A stretch of DNA of 64,000 nt, taken from Catenibacillus scindens. Its GTDB lineage: Bacteria; Bacillota; Clostridia; Lachnospirales; Lachnospiraceae. Position 1 is the stretch's first letter, and each line of letters begins with the position of its first letter. Shown one piece after another: positions 23,490-31,471 of the stretch. The notes below the pieces were generated by a model. It was given only the letters and a program-made list of their open reading frames with translations, was not told where the DNA came from and did not search any database. The stretch covers positions 310,001 through 374,000 of the forward strand of contig NZ_JACHFW010000001.1 in assembly GCF_014202115.1 (NCBI RefSeq). The letters run 5' to 3'. The translations under genes were made by a program, and so were the position numbers.

Positions 23490-25235
23490 TTACTGATTTA
23501 CTTTTCTCTTTACATATGTGGTGTGAAGGATCTCGTGAGCCTTATGGCTGCCAGGTTCTCCGAGAAACTCTTTATAAAGCCGCTGAATGGACGGATTTTC
23601 GTGGGATTTGCGGATTGGCATAGCCGCGTCCTGATCGTATAAAGCCTTCGCGCGGAGCGCCCGGATGTCGGTAAAGTTGCGCACGCTGGCTGGCTGCTGA
23701 GGCTGACCACCGCCATTGACACAGCCGCCGGGGCATCCCATAATCTCAATAAAATGATAGGTGGCTTCACCGGATTTTACTTTATTTAAAAGGGTGCGGG
23801 CATTGCCAAGGCCGGAGACCACAGCCACTTTGATCTCCATACCAGCTACATTGTAGGAAGCTTCCTTAATGCCCTGTGTCCCCCGGACTTCTGTGAAATC
23901 AAGGGATGCCAGGCTTTCTCCGGTCAAAGTCTCAACAGCGGTGCGCAGCGCCGCTTCCATCACTCCGCCGGTGGCTCCAAAAATGACGCCGGCTCCTGAA
24001 GATTCCCCTAAAGGATCATCAAAAGTCTCATCGGGAAGCTCTGTAAAATCCAGGCCAACCCGCTTGATCATTCGAGCCAGCTCCCGAGTCGTCAGGGAAA
24101 TATCCACATCCGCTACTCCTGCGGCATCCTGGTCATCCCGGCCGATTTCAAACTTTTTGGCCGTGCAGGGCATCACACTGACGCTGACAATATCTTTCGG
24201 GTCAATGCCTGCCTTCTGGGCATAGTAGGTCTTTAACGTAGCGCCAAACATCTGCTGGGGTGATTTGCAGGAGGACAGATTTTCTGTCATGTCCGGGAAA
24301 TAATGCTCACAGTACTTAACCCAGCCCGGTGAACAGGAAGTGATCAACGGAAGCACTCCGCCGTTTTGAACACGGTCAAGGAACTCATGGGCTTCCTCCA
24401 TAATGGTCAGATCCGCGGCAAAGTCCGTATCAAAGACCTTCTCAAAGCCAAGGCGGCGCAGAGCAGCAACCATTTTCCCTTCCACATTTGTGCCGATAGG
24501 CATTCCAAATTCCTCGCCAAGAGCCGCTCTCACAGACGGGGCTGTCTGAACAAACACATGCTTTGTGGGGTCGGCGATGGCAGCGAAAACCTGATCTGTA
24601 CTATCTTTTTCGGTGAGGGCCCCTGTGGGACATACGGCAATACACTGTCCGCAGGACACACAGCTTGTCTGGGCCAGCCCCATATCAAAAGCCTGGCCGA
24701 TGTAAGTGGAAAATCCACGACCGTTGGCACCGATGACGCCGATGCCCTGAATATTTTCACAGACGCCTACACAGCGGCGGCATAAAATACATTTACTGTT
24801 ATCCCGAATCATATGAGGTGCGGAATCATCTACCATAGACTGCTGCATCTCTCCAGCATATTTATTTTCATCATCCACTTTAAGTTCATGGCAAAGCTGC
24901 TGAAGCTCACAGTTGCCGCTGCGCACGCAGGAAAGACATTCCTTCCGGTGGGTGGATAAGATGAGCTGAAGGGTCTTTCTCCGTGAATCCAGCACTTTCT
25001 GTGTATTGGTCCACACTTCCATGCCATCGCTCACCGGATACACACAGGCGGCCACCAGTGACTTGGCTCCCTTCACTTCCACCACACACATGCGGCATGC
25101 CCCAATTTCATTGATCTCTTTCAAAAAACACAGTGTCGGGATCTTAATGTGAGCCATCCGGGCTGCTTCTAAAATGGTTGAGCCGGCAGGCACGCTGATC
25201 TGAACACCGTTGATTTTGATTGTAACATTTTCCAT
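23490..25235 (-). CDS. hydA: [FeFe]-hydrogenase catalytic subunit HydA (NAD-linked, multimeric type)
   Basis: The 581-residue subunit makes or oxidises H2 at the H-cluster. Domains in order: N-terminal [2Fe-2S] (CFLKEINEIGACRMC), His/Cys [4Fe-4S] (HRKECLSCVRSGNCELQQLC), two ferredoxin clusters (CILCRRCVGVC, CVSCGQCIAVC), then the H-domain with L1 TSCSPGW (299-305), L2 VMPCTAKKFE, L3 IMGCPGGCVNGGGQ and a small-subunit-like tail ending near SHENPSIQRLY. The L1 motif has Ser302 directly before Pro where TSCCPxW is usual. It is the last gene of the hydC-to-hydA operon, consistent with an electron-bifurcating HydABC complex using NADH and ferredoxin. ATG 25235 has GGAGGA seven bases upstream. Confidence 0.96.
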   Translation of the reverse strand: MENVTIKINGVQISVPAGSTILEAARMAHIKIPTLCFLKEINEIGACRMCVVEVKGAKSLVAACVYPVSDGMEVWTNTQKVLDSRRKTLQLILSTHRKECLSCVRSGNCELQQLCHELKVDDENKYAGEMQQSMVDDSAPHMIRDNSKCILCRRCVGVCENIQGIGVIGANGRGFSTYIGQAFDMGLAQTSCVSCGQCIAVCPTGALTEKDSTDQVFAAIADPTKHVFVQTAPSVRAALGEEFGMPIGTNVEGKMVAALRRLGFEKVFDTDFAADLTIMEEAHEFLDRVQNGGVLPLITSCSPGWVKYCEHYFPDMTENLSSCKSPQQMFGATLKTYYAQKAGIDPKDIVSVSVMPCTAKKFEIGRDDQDAAGVADVDISLTTRELARMIKRVGLDFTELPDETFDDPLGESSGAGVIFGATGGVMEAALRTAVETLTGESLASLDFTEVRGTQGIKEASYNVAGMEIKVAVVSGLGNARTLLNKVKSGEATYHFIEIMGCPGGCVNGGGQPQQPASVRNFTDIRALRAKALYDQDAAMPIRKSHENPSIQRLYKEFLGEPGSHKAHEILHTTYVKRKVNQ

Positions 25236-25249
25236 GTCTGACTCCTCCA

Positions 25250-27040
25250 TTACTCTTTATAGATTGCTCCGAAACGGCATTTCTCCATACAAGCGCCGCA
25301 CTTTAAGCACTTATCCGGATTAATATAGTGGGTTTCTTTAACCTTGCCTTCAATGGCGTCCGCCGGACAGGTTCTGGCACACAGCGTACATCCTCGGCAT
25401 TTGTCCGGATCAATCTTATAAGAAAGAAGATCTTTACAGACGCCGGCCGGACATTTTTTGTCCACCACATGGGCAATATACTCGTCTCTAAAGTAACGGA
25501 GGGTAGACAATACCGGGTTGGGCGCCGTCTGTCCCAGGCCGCACAGAGCATTCTCCTTAATGTAGTAGCACAGCTCTTCCAGCTTATCAATATCCTCCAT
25601 GGTTCCCTGGCCTTTGGTGATCTTGTCCAAAATCTCATACATACGCTTTGTTCCCACACGGCATGGGGTACATTTTCCACAGGACTCATCCACTGTAAAC
25701 TGGAGGAAGAACTTGGCAATATCCACCATACAGTTGTCCTCATCCATAACGATCAGACCGCCGGAACCCATCATAGAGCCGATCGCGATAAGATTGTCAT
25801 AATCAATAGGGACATCAAAATGCTCGGCAGGAATACATCCGCCGGAAGGACCGCCAGTCTGAGCCGCCTTAAACTTTTTGCCGCCCGGAATACCGCCGCC
25901 GATATCTTCCACGATAGTGCGAAGTGTTGTTCCCATAGGAATTTCCACCAGGCCGGTGTTATTAACTTTTCCGCCCAGGGCAAATACTTTTGTCCCCTTG
26001 GATTTTTCCGTACCCATAGACGCAAACCACTGGGCGCCGTTTAAAATGATCTGAGGAATATTAGCGTAGGTTTCCACGTTATTTAAGATCGTCGGTTTGT
26101 CAAAAAGCCCCTTCACTGCCGGGAATGGCGGACGTGGGCGGGGTTCGCCTCTCTTGCCCTCAATGGATGTCATCAGGGCTGTCTCCTCACCGCAGACAAA
26201 AGCGCCGGCGCCAAGGCGAAGGTCAATATCAAAATTAAAACCAGTATCAAAAATATTTTTTCCGAGAAGACCGTACTCTCTCGCCTGAGCAATGGCAATC
26301 TTCAGGCGTTCAACAGCGATGGGGTACTCCGCGCGGACATAAATATATCCCTGATCCGCTCCGATGGCATAGCCGGCAATAGCCATAGCCTCCAAAACCA
26401 CGTGGGGATCGCCCTCAAGGACAGAACGGTCCATAAAAGCTCCCGGATCGCCTTCATCAGCGTTGCAGCACACATATTTCTGAACATTGCCCCGGTTGCC
26501 GGAAGCGAACTTCCATTTCAGGCCGGTAGGGAATCCGGCGCCGCCTCTTCCACGGAGTCCGGCGTCTAAAAGGGTCTGGATCACCTCATCCGGCGTCATC
26601 TCGGTCAGCACTTTTCCCAGCGCTTCATAGCCGCCGGTACCGATATACTCGTCAATATTTTCAGGATTGATCACACCGCAGTTGCGCAGGGCAATACGAG
26701 TCTGTTTCTTATAAAAATCCGTCTCATTGAGAGAAAGGATTCCACCCTCAGCGGAAGTCTCTTTATAAAGAAGTCTGGAAACCACACGGCCTTTGAGCAA
26801 ATGTTCCGATACGATCTCAGGGATATCCTCCACCTTGACCATGGAATAAAAACATGCCTCCGGATAAACCGCCATAATCGGTCCGGCGGCACACAGGCCA
26901 TGACATCCTGTCTTGACAATAGCTACCTCATCGGTCAGTCCATTTTTTTCCAGTTCATTTTTCAGCGCTTCAATGATCTTCTCGCTTCCGGAAGACGTAC
27001 ATCCGGTACCACCGCAGACCAGTACATGTGAACGATACAT
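25250..27040 (-). CDS. hydB: HydB, NuoF-like NADH/FMN subunit of the hydrogenase
   Basis: The 596-residue subunit carries the flavin and NAD(H) site of the complex. An N-terminal thioredoxin-fold [2Fe-2S] domain (VCGGTGC, then GCHGLC) is followed by the NuoF core: GLRGRGGAGFPTGLKWKF binds NADH/FMN, then an SLBB region and the [4Fe-4S] motif ESCGKCTPCRVG with its fourth Cys in NALCGLG. The C-terminus adds two ferredoxin clusters (CRGCTLCARTC, CLKCGACMEKC). The layout equals HydB of bifurcating hydrogenases. Its stop overlaps the in-frame ATG upstream of hydA, so the two are translationally linked. Length is typical. Confidence 0.96.
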   Translation of the reverse strand: MYRSHVLVCGGTGCTSSGSEKIIEALKNELEKNGLTDEVAIVKTGCHGLCAAGPIMAVYPEACFYSMVKVEDIPEIVSEHLLKGRVVSRLLYKETSAEGGILSLNETDFYKKQTRIALRNCGVINPENIDEYIGTGGYEALGKVLTEMTPDEVIQTLLDAGLRGRGGAGFPTGLKWKFASGNRGNVQKYVCCNADEGDPGAFMDRSVLEGDPHVVLEAMAIAGYAIGADQGYIYVRAEYPIAVERLKIAIAQAREYGLLGKNIFDTGFNFDIDLRLGAGAFVCGEETALMTSIEGKRGEPRPRPPFPAVKGLFDKPTILNNVETYANIPQIILNGAQWFASMGTEKSKGTKVFALGGKVNNTGLVEIPMGTTLRTIVEDIGGGIPGGKKFKAAQTGGPSGGCIPAEHFDVPIDYDNLIAIGSMMGSGGLIVMDEDNCMVDIAKFFLQFTVDESCGKCTPCRVGTKRMYEILDKITKGQGTMEDIDKLEELCYYIKENALCGLGQTAPNPVLSTLRYFRDEYIAHVVDKKCPAGVCKDLLSYKIDPDKCRGCTLCARTCPADAIEGKVKETHYINPDKCLKCGACMEKCRFGAIYKE

Positions 27041-27052
27041 TCCTTCCCCTCC

Positions 27053-27424
27053 TTATAGTTTAATGTTGCCCAGGGTGTAATCGGTCACAACCTGGCCCCG
27101 GATCAGATGCTGCTCCACAACTTCCAGCGCCTTTTCGGGGGTCATCTTCACATAGGTTACTTTTTCCTTTCCAGGTTCCATAACCTCAACAATAGGTTCA
27201 TATTTACAAAGACCGATACATCCGGTCTGAGTGACCATCACATTAGACAGCTTTTTTTCCTGCACCGCGTCTGAGAGGGCTTTAAGTACAGGTCTGGCTC
27301 CGCTGGCAATACCGCAGGTAGCCATTCCCACCACAACCCTGGTCTGGGAATCGTCCTCAGCGCGCATACCTACCTGGCTTTGCATGCGCTCGCGGATAGC
27401 TTTTAATTCAGCAAGTGATTTCAT
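27053..27424 (-). CDS. Small thioredoxin-fold [2Fe-2S] protein of the hydrogenase operon
   Basis: The 123-residue protein aligns with the [2Fe-2S] thioredoxin-like domain seen in HydB and HydC, and with the TM1420-like small proteins of hydrogenase operons. The C-terminal pair is present (TGCIGLC). In the N-terminal half only the second cysteine position is kept (VGMATCGIASGARPV), leaving three Cys in total. It may hold an atypical cluster or none. ATG 27424 begins a coiled N-terminal helix and has GGAGG upstream. It sits between the ATPase gene and hydB, 12 bases before hydB, so it is very likely made with the enzyme. Precise role is unknown. Confidence 0.85.
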   Translation of the reverse strand: MKSLAELKAIRERMQSQVGMRAEDDSQTRVVVGMATCGIASGARPVLKALSDAVQEKKLSNVMVTQTGCIGLCKYEPIVEVMEPGKEKVTYVKMTPEKALEVVEQHLIRGQVVTDYTLGNIKL

Positions 27425-27474
27425 AATTTCACACTCCTCCTCATTGTTTACAACACAAAACACAATATCCTGAC

Positions 27475-28032
27475 TTACAACACAATATCCTGATTCACTT
27501 CACGGGTATTTTCCCAAAGATATTCTTCGATATAAGACGATACTTCAGGCGCGTTTAGCGGGACATCCCCAAGAATATCCCGAAACTCCCTTGTATCCAG
27601 AGTAAAACTGCGTCCATTGACTGTATATGTATAGACAAAGTCGATATGGGTATTTAATGTGACCAGCGTATGGACCGTTCCGGGCATATCGCCCAGGGGC
27701 ATACGGTCAATACTGGACAGAACATAACTGGCAGACACCTTCGTCCCCTGTCCCTTTGTGGAAGTGATCTTAAAATCACCCCCGGTACACTGAGCAGAAT
27801 ATTTAAAAAAAGGAACGCCAAGGCCCACTTTGCGGGTCTTGCGTGTGGTAAAAAAGGGATCCTCAACCTGCCGGATCTCTTCCGGGGACATTCCGCAGCC
27901 ATTGTCCTCAATAGTAATATCCATCCGGTCAGCCTGAGTATCTGCCATCACACATATACACACCAGCGTCGCCTGAGCCCGCACAGAATTTTGGGCCACA
28001 TCAAGCACATTTAACGCGATTTCCGTCATCAT
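27475..28032 (-). CDS. HATPase_c (histidine-kinase-like ATPase) protein in the hydrogenase operon
   Basis: The 185-residue protein has a GHKL ATPase fold: N-box EIALNVLDVAQNSVRA, G1 box ITIEDNGCGM, a lid FTTRKTRK and G2 box VGLGVPFFK. There is no phospho-acceptor domain, so it is not a full histidine kinase. It resembles anti-sigma kinases of the RsbW/SpoIIAB class or an orphan kinase catalytic domain. The C-terminal 75 residues are unfamiliar. ATG 28032 or 28029 follows the hydC stop by a few bases; coupling to hydC is likely since no strong ribosome site is seen. Genes of this type are commonly placed between hydC and hydB in Clostridia. Its substrate is unknown. Confidence 0.8.
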   Translation of the reverse strand: MMTEIALNVLDVAQNSVRAQATLVCICVMADTQADRMDITIEDNGCGMSPEEIRQVEDPFFTTRKTRKVGLGVPFFKYSAQCTGGDFKITSTKGQGTKVSASYVLSSIDRMPLGDMPGTVHTLVTLNTHIDFVYTYTVNGRSFTLDTREFRDILGDVPLNAPEVSSYIEEYLWENTREVNQDIVL

Positions 28033-28036
28033 AAGG

Positions 28037-28531
28037 CTACTGGTATTTCGCGAGAATACCGGCGATATCATCAACGGTCAACCGGCCGTAAACGTCATCA
28101 TTGATCATCATCACCGGCGCGAGTCCACAGGCACCAACGCACCGGCACGCGTCCAGTGAAAACTTGCCGTCCGGCGTACATTCTCCGCCTACAATACCTA
28201 ACAGCTCCATGAGCTTGCTATAAACATCGCCGGACCCTTTCACATAACACGCCGTGCCAAGACAGACGGATATCTGGTACCTTCCTTTTGGATTCAAGGC
28301 AAACTGAGAGTAAAATGTTGCCACACCGTAGATCTTTTCCAACGGAATCCCTGTCTCATCGGAAATGATCGTCTGCACTTCAATGGGCAGATAGCCGTAG
28401 ATTTCCTGGGCCTTCTGCATGATCGGCATTAAAGCGCCCGGTTCTGATTTAAGTTCCGCAATGACTTTGATAAGCTGCTCTTCCTGCGCCTTTGTTCCAT
28501 TAAAAGGAACCGTCTGCTTTGTAGAACTCAA
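28037..28531 (-). CDS. hydC: HydC, NuoE-like [2Fe-2S] subunit of the hydrogenase
   Basis: The 164-residue subunit has the NuoE layout: a helical N-terminal bundle (EEQLIKVIAELKSEPGALMP, EIYGYLPIEVQTIISDETG) and a thioredoxin-like [2Fe-2S] domain with CLGTAC and CRCVGACGLAP. It relays electrons between the HydB flavin site and the other clusters. It heads the five-gene leftward operon. The start is TTG 28531 with AAGGAGGG at good distance. A promoter with an extended -10 and a Rex-like site lie just upstream, which fits NADH-responsive expression. Confidence 0.95.
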   Translation of the reverse strand: MSSTKQTVPFNGTKAQEEQLIKVIAELKSEPGALMPIMQKAQEIYGYLPIEVQTIISDETGIPLEKIYGVATFYSQFALNPKGRYQISVCLGTACYVKGSGDVYSKLMELLGIVGGECTPDGKFSLDACRCVGACGLAPVMMINDDVYGRLTVDDIAGILAKYQ

Positions 28532-28566
28532 GTAAATCCCTCCTTAAATAAACGTAGAATAAATTT

Positions 28567-28595
28567 ATTATACCATTAGCCCTGACAATTTTCCA
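28567..28595 (-). promoter_or_regulatory. Promoter of the hydC operon
   Basis: On the minus strand there is a weak -35 TGGAAA (28595-28590), 17 bases, then an extended -10 TGGTATAAT (TATAAT at 28572-28567). Transcription would start about 30 bases before the hydC TTG codon. Confidence 0.6.
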
Positions 28596-28614
28596 TAGAA
28601 TGATTCCGAAAATT

Positions 28615-28632
28615 TTGTTAATTTTTTACCAG
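28615..28632. promoter_or_regulatory. Rex-like operator, hydC side
   Basis: TTGTTAATTTTTTACCAG matches the Rex consensus TTGTTAA-N4-TTAACAA at 12 of 14 defined positions. It lies about 20 bases upstream of the hydC -35 element. The first half-site is perfect. Confidence 0.5.
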
Positions 28633-28683
28633 AATACAGATTCTTCAAAAAAACCCGACAAAAAAACTGTATATGTTTATTAA

Positions 28684-28701
28684 ATGTTACATATTTAACA
28701 A
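28684..28701. promoter_or_regulatory. Rex-like operator, sensor-operon side
   Basis: ATGTTACATATTTAACAA matches the Rex consensus at 12 of 14 defined positions, with the second half-site perfect. It ends 10 bases upstream of the -35 element of the rightward operon. Confidence 0.55.
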
Positions 28702-28711
28702 GAAGAATTTG

Positions 28712-28740
28712 TTGAAAACATATAATGGCAATGCTATACT
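28712..28740 (+). promoter_or_regulatory. Promoter of the DRTGG/hydrogenase-sensor operon
   Basis: TTGAAA (28712-28717), 17 bases, TATACT (28735-28740): a good sigma-A promoter about 60 bases before the DRTGG start. The Rex-like site lies immediately upstream. Confidence 0.72.
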
Positions 28741-28807
28741 TGATATAAGATGCCGGGACTAAGGTGTTTTGTCCCCATAATGTCATCAGATCAGAAGGAG
28801 GTATTTT

Positions 28808-29161
28808 ATGACTGTACAGGAGATTAAGGACCTGCTGGATGCCAGACTTCTTTCCGGCGCCCAGTTTCTGGATAAAGAAGTCCATTCCGCATGCGGCTCA
28901 GATATGATGAGCGATGTCCTCGCCTTTGTCAAGGACCAATCGGTCCTTATTACAGGACTGTGCAACCCTCAGGTCATCCGCACAGCAGAAATGATGGATA
29001 TTGTCTGTCTTGTCTTTGTCCGTGGGAAAGTCCCCGACGATAATATGATAAACCTGGCGTCCCAGCGGGACATCGCTGTTTTGTCCACTGAACTGCCCAT
29101 GTTTTCCGCATGCGGCGTGCTATATAACGCCGGGCTGCGCGGAGGTGCTTCCATTGGATGA
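28808..29161 (+). CDS. DRTGG-domain protein 1
   Basis: The 117-residue cytoplasmic protein is a stand-alone DRTGG-type domain, the fold also found next to CBS domains and in phosphotransacetylase N-termini. Visible segments are EIKDLLDARLLSG, LITGLCNPQVIRTAEMMDI and GIVCLVFVRG-like strands ending with IAVLSTELPMFSACG. Such domains are thought to bind nucleotides or small ligands. It is the first gene of the rightward operon and overlaps the next gene by eight bases, so coupling is likely. GGAGG lies before ATG 28808. A second, divergent copy is at 31122. Its specific role near hydrogenases is unknown. Confidence 0.82.
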   Translation: MTVQEIKDLLDARLLSGAQFLDKEVHSACGSDMMSDVLAFVKDQSVLITGLCNPQVIRTAEMMDIVCLVFVRGKVPDDNMINLASQRDIAVLSTELPMFSACGVLYNAGLRGGASIG

Positions 29162-29579
29162 TAAGATTGTTTTAAAATACACGGTTTCTCCCGATGATTT
29201 TACTCGCGCCGGGGAGGCCAGCAGCAACGTAAAAGCCAAGCTCAAACAGATTGGTGTACCGCCGGAAGTCGTGCGCAAAGCGGCCATCGCTATGTATGAA
29301 GGGGAGATCAACATGGTCATCCACGCCAATGGCGGTGAGATCACCGTCACCATTTCCCCGGAAGATATTACCATTGTTCTGGCGGACACAGGGCCGGGGA
29401 TTCCCGATGTGGAAAAAGCTATGCAGGCAGGATTTTCCACTGCTCCGGATAATATCCGGAATCTGGGTTTTGGTGCCGGCATGGGTCTTCCCAACATGAA
29501 AAAATATTCCGACATTATGAATATTGATACGACTCTCGGCGTAGGAACCACAGTAACTATGGTCATACATATGCAGTGA
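29154..29579 (+). CDS. Anti-sigma-factor-like ATPase (RsbW/SpoIIAB-type HATPase)
   Basis: The 141-residue protein is a short GHKL kinase. It has N-box AAIAMYEGEINMVIHANGG, G1 box IVLADTGPGIPDVEKAM and G2 box GFGAGMGLPNMKKYSD. The size and lack of other domains match the RsbW/SpoIIAB serine-kinase class that binds sigma factors or phosphorylates STAS partners. No STAS protein or sigma factor is adjacent. I take TTG 29154 as start: GGAGGTG lies six bases upstream, whereas GTG 29145 lies inside that site. It overlaps the DRTGG gene and precedes the hydrogenase-like sensor by 31 bases. The distant SpoIIE-type phosphatase (8789) could be its opponent (inference). Confidence 0.82.
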   Translation: MDDKIVLKYTVSPDDFTRAGEASSNVKAKLKQIGVPPEVVRKAAIAMYEGEINMVIHANGGEITVTISPEDITIVLADTGPGIPDVEKAMQAGFSTAPDNIRNLGFGAGMGLPNMKKYSDIMNIDTTLGVGTTVTMVIHMQ

Positions 29580-29610
29580 TCATCAGGGATGTGATAAAGG
29601 AGGTGAGGAC

Positions 29611-31101
29611 ATGGATAAATTTTTCCATTCTGTATATTTAGATGAGGAGTTATGTATGGGATGCATCAACTGTATTAAGCGCTGTCCAACCCAGGCGATC
29701 CGTGTCCGCCACGGAAAAGCTGTGATCACAGGGAAGTTCTGTATTGACTGCGGTGAATGTGTCCGTATCTGCCCCCATCACGCCAAACAGATCCGGAGGG
29801 ACACCATTGACGTCCTTAAACAGTACAAATATACGGTGGCCCTCCCGGCGCCTACTCTGTACAGCCAGTTTAACCACCTTGATGATGTGAACATCGTCCT
29901 TACCGCCCTGATCTATCTGGGTTTTGATGATGTTTTTGAGGTCAGCGCCGCTGCGGAGCTGGTTAGCGCTGCCTCCCGCAACTATGTCAGCGCCCACCCG
30001 GAAAAGTGGCCGCTGATCAGCACGGTCTGCCCCTCTGTAGTCCGCTTGATCCGGGTACGTTTTCCCAATCTCATTGATCACATGCTCCCTTTAAATCCTC
30101 CGGTGGAGGTGGCGGCCAAGCTTGCCCGGAAAAGAGCAGTGGAGCGCACCGGACTGGCCCCTGAGGACATCGGTATTGTCTTTATTTCCCCCTGTCCTTC
30201 CAAGGTCACTTACGTCCAGTCCCCTCTGGGCGTGGAAAAAAGCCAGATTGACAATGTTCTGGCCATTAAGGATATCTATCCCATGCTCCTTCCCCTGATG
30301 AAACGAGCGCGGCAAAATCCAAAAGATCTTGCCATGTCGGGGAAAATCGGCATTGGCTGGGGCGGTGCCGGCGGAGAAGCCGGGGGCCTGATTACTGACA
30401 GCTATCTGGCCGCTGACGGCATTGAAAATGTGATCCGTGTCCTTGAAGATCTGGAGGATGAGAAGTTTGGCCATCTTCAGTTTATTGAGCTGAACGCCTG
30501 CAACGGAGGCTGTGTGGGTGGTGTACTCACGGTGGAAAATCCTTATGTAGCGAAAGCCAAACTTAAACATTTGAATAAATATCTTCCCGTATCCTTAAAT
30601 CATCTGGAAGACTATGAAAATCCTCCCATGGATTGGACCGTACCGGTACAATATGAACCGGTCTTTCGTCTCGGCAATAGTTTTTCTGAAAGCATACGCA
30701 TGCTTAAAGAAGTGGAAAATCTGTGCAATGAATTTCCCGGCCTTGACTGCGGCGCCTGCGGGGCTCCCACATGCCGGGCCCTCGCCGAGGATATCGTCCG
30801 GGGAGATGCCTCCAAAGATTACTGTATCCCTGTGCTGAAAGGCCATATCCATGATCTCTCACAAAATTATATGGAACTTCTGGACAGCCTTGAGGCGCAG
30901 ACTCAAAACAACACTGTTGATATTCAGGTTGTACGCCGCTATATCGAAAATCTTATGGGGGAAGTATCCCTCTTAGACGCTCACCTTGAAGCCCAAAATG
31001 AAGGTGTACGCCCTACCAGCCTGCCTGAAGGAAAAGACCCGTCCAAATGTCCTGGGAAAGGCGACTGTGTCCACTGCAATCACGTCTGTCCTTATTATTA
31101 A
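29611..31101 (+). CDS. [FeFe]-hydrogenase-like Fe-S protein (putative sensor, group D type)
   Basis: The 496-residue protein has two N-terminal ferredoxin clusters (CMGCINCIKRC, CIDCGECVRIC). The hydrogenase-type domain has L1 STVCPSV (ligand Cys140, with Val139 replacing the usual proton-transfer Cys), L2 ISPCPSKVTY and L3 LNACNGGCVGG. A four-Cys motif (LDCGACGAPTC plus a later Cys) and a Cys-rich end (CPGKGDCVHCNHVC) follow. There is no PAS domain. The H-cluster ligand cysteines are kept, so it could bind the cluster but is unlikely to be a fast catalyst. It resembles putative sensory group D proteins. Embedded in the DRTGG/ATPase/PHP operon next to hydABC. Confidence 0.82.
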   Translation: MDKFFHSVYLDEELCMGCINCIKRCPTQAIRVRHGKAVITGKFCIDCGECVRICPHHAKQIRRDTIDVLKQYKYTVALPAPTLYSQFNHLDDVNIVLTALIYLGFDDVFEVSAAAELVSAASRNYVSAHPEKWPLISTVCPSVVRLIRVRFPNLIDHMLPLNPPVEVAAKLARKRAVERTGLAPEDIGIVFISPCPSKVTYVQSPLGVEKSQIDNVLAIKDIYPMLLPLMKRARQNPKDLAMSGKIGIGWGGAGGEAGGLITDSYLAADGIENVIRVLEDLEDEKFGHLQFIELNACNGGCVGGVLTVENPYVAKAKLKHLNKYLPVSLNHLEDYENPPMDWTVPVQYEPVFRLGNSFSESIRMLKEVENLCNEFPGLDCGACGAPTCRALAEDIVRGDASKDYCIPVLKGHIHDLSQNYMELLDSLEAQTQNNTVDIQVVRRYIENLMGEVSLLDAHLEAQNEGVRPTSLPEGKDPSKCPGKGDCVHCNHVCPYY

Positions 31102-31121
31102 AGCCAGAAGGAGGCTTATCT

Positions 31122-31460
31122 ATGACGCTTCAAACACTTGTTGATAAAGAAATTTTTACATCCCTGTATCTTCCGGAACACACAGATACAGAAATTACCG
31201 TTCCTTTCTGCTGTGATCTTTTGAGCATTGCCATGAGCCGGGCTCCCGCCGGGTGCGCCTGGGTTACAGTTATGGCCAACATGAATACTCTGGCTGTGGC
31301 CGCCCTCACGGACTGCGCCTGTGTGATCTTGGCGGAAGGCACGTCATTTGATGAAGCCTGCCTGAACAAAGCGCGGGAACAGGGTATCCCTGTATTTTCC
31401 ACAACGCTTCCCATTTTTGAAGCCGCCCTGAAAGTGTGGGAGGAGATTTCGCAGCCGTAA
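31122..31460 (+). CDS. DRTGG-domain protein 2
   Basis: The 112-residue protein is a second stand-alone DRTGG-like domain, recognisable by ACVILAEGTSFDEACLNKAREQGIPVFSTTLPIFEAA, which parallels the end of the first copy. Similarity between the two is modest, so they probably have different ligands or partners. ATG 31122 follows AGAAGGAGG at good distance; an upstream in-frame start would run through the previous gene's end. It lies 20 bases after the hydrogenase-like gene and 11 bases before the PHP gene. Confidence 0.78.
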   Translation: MTLQTLVDKEIFTSLYLPEHTDTEITVPFCCDLLSIAMSRAPAGCAWVTVMANMNTLAVAALTDCACVILAEGTSFDEACLNKAREQGIPVFSTTLPIFEAALKVWEEISQP

Positions 31461-31471
31461 AAGGAGAAGCT

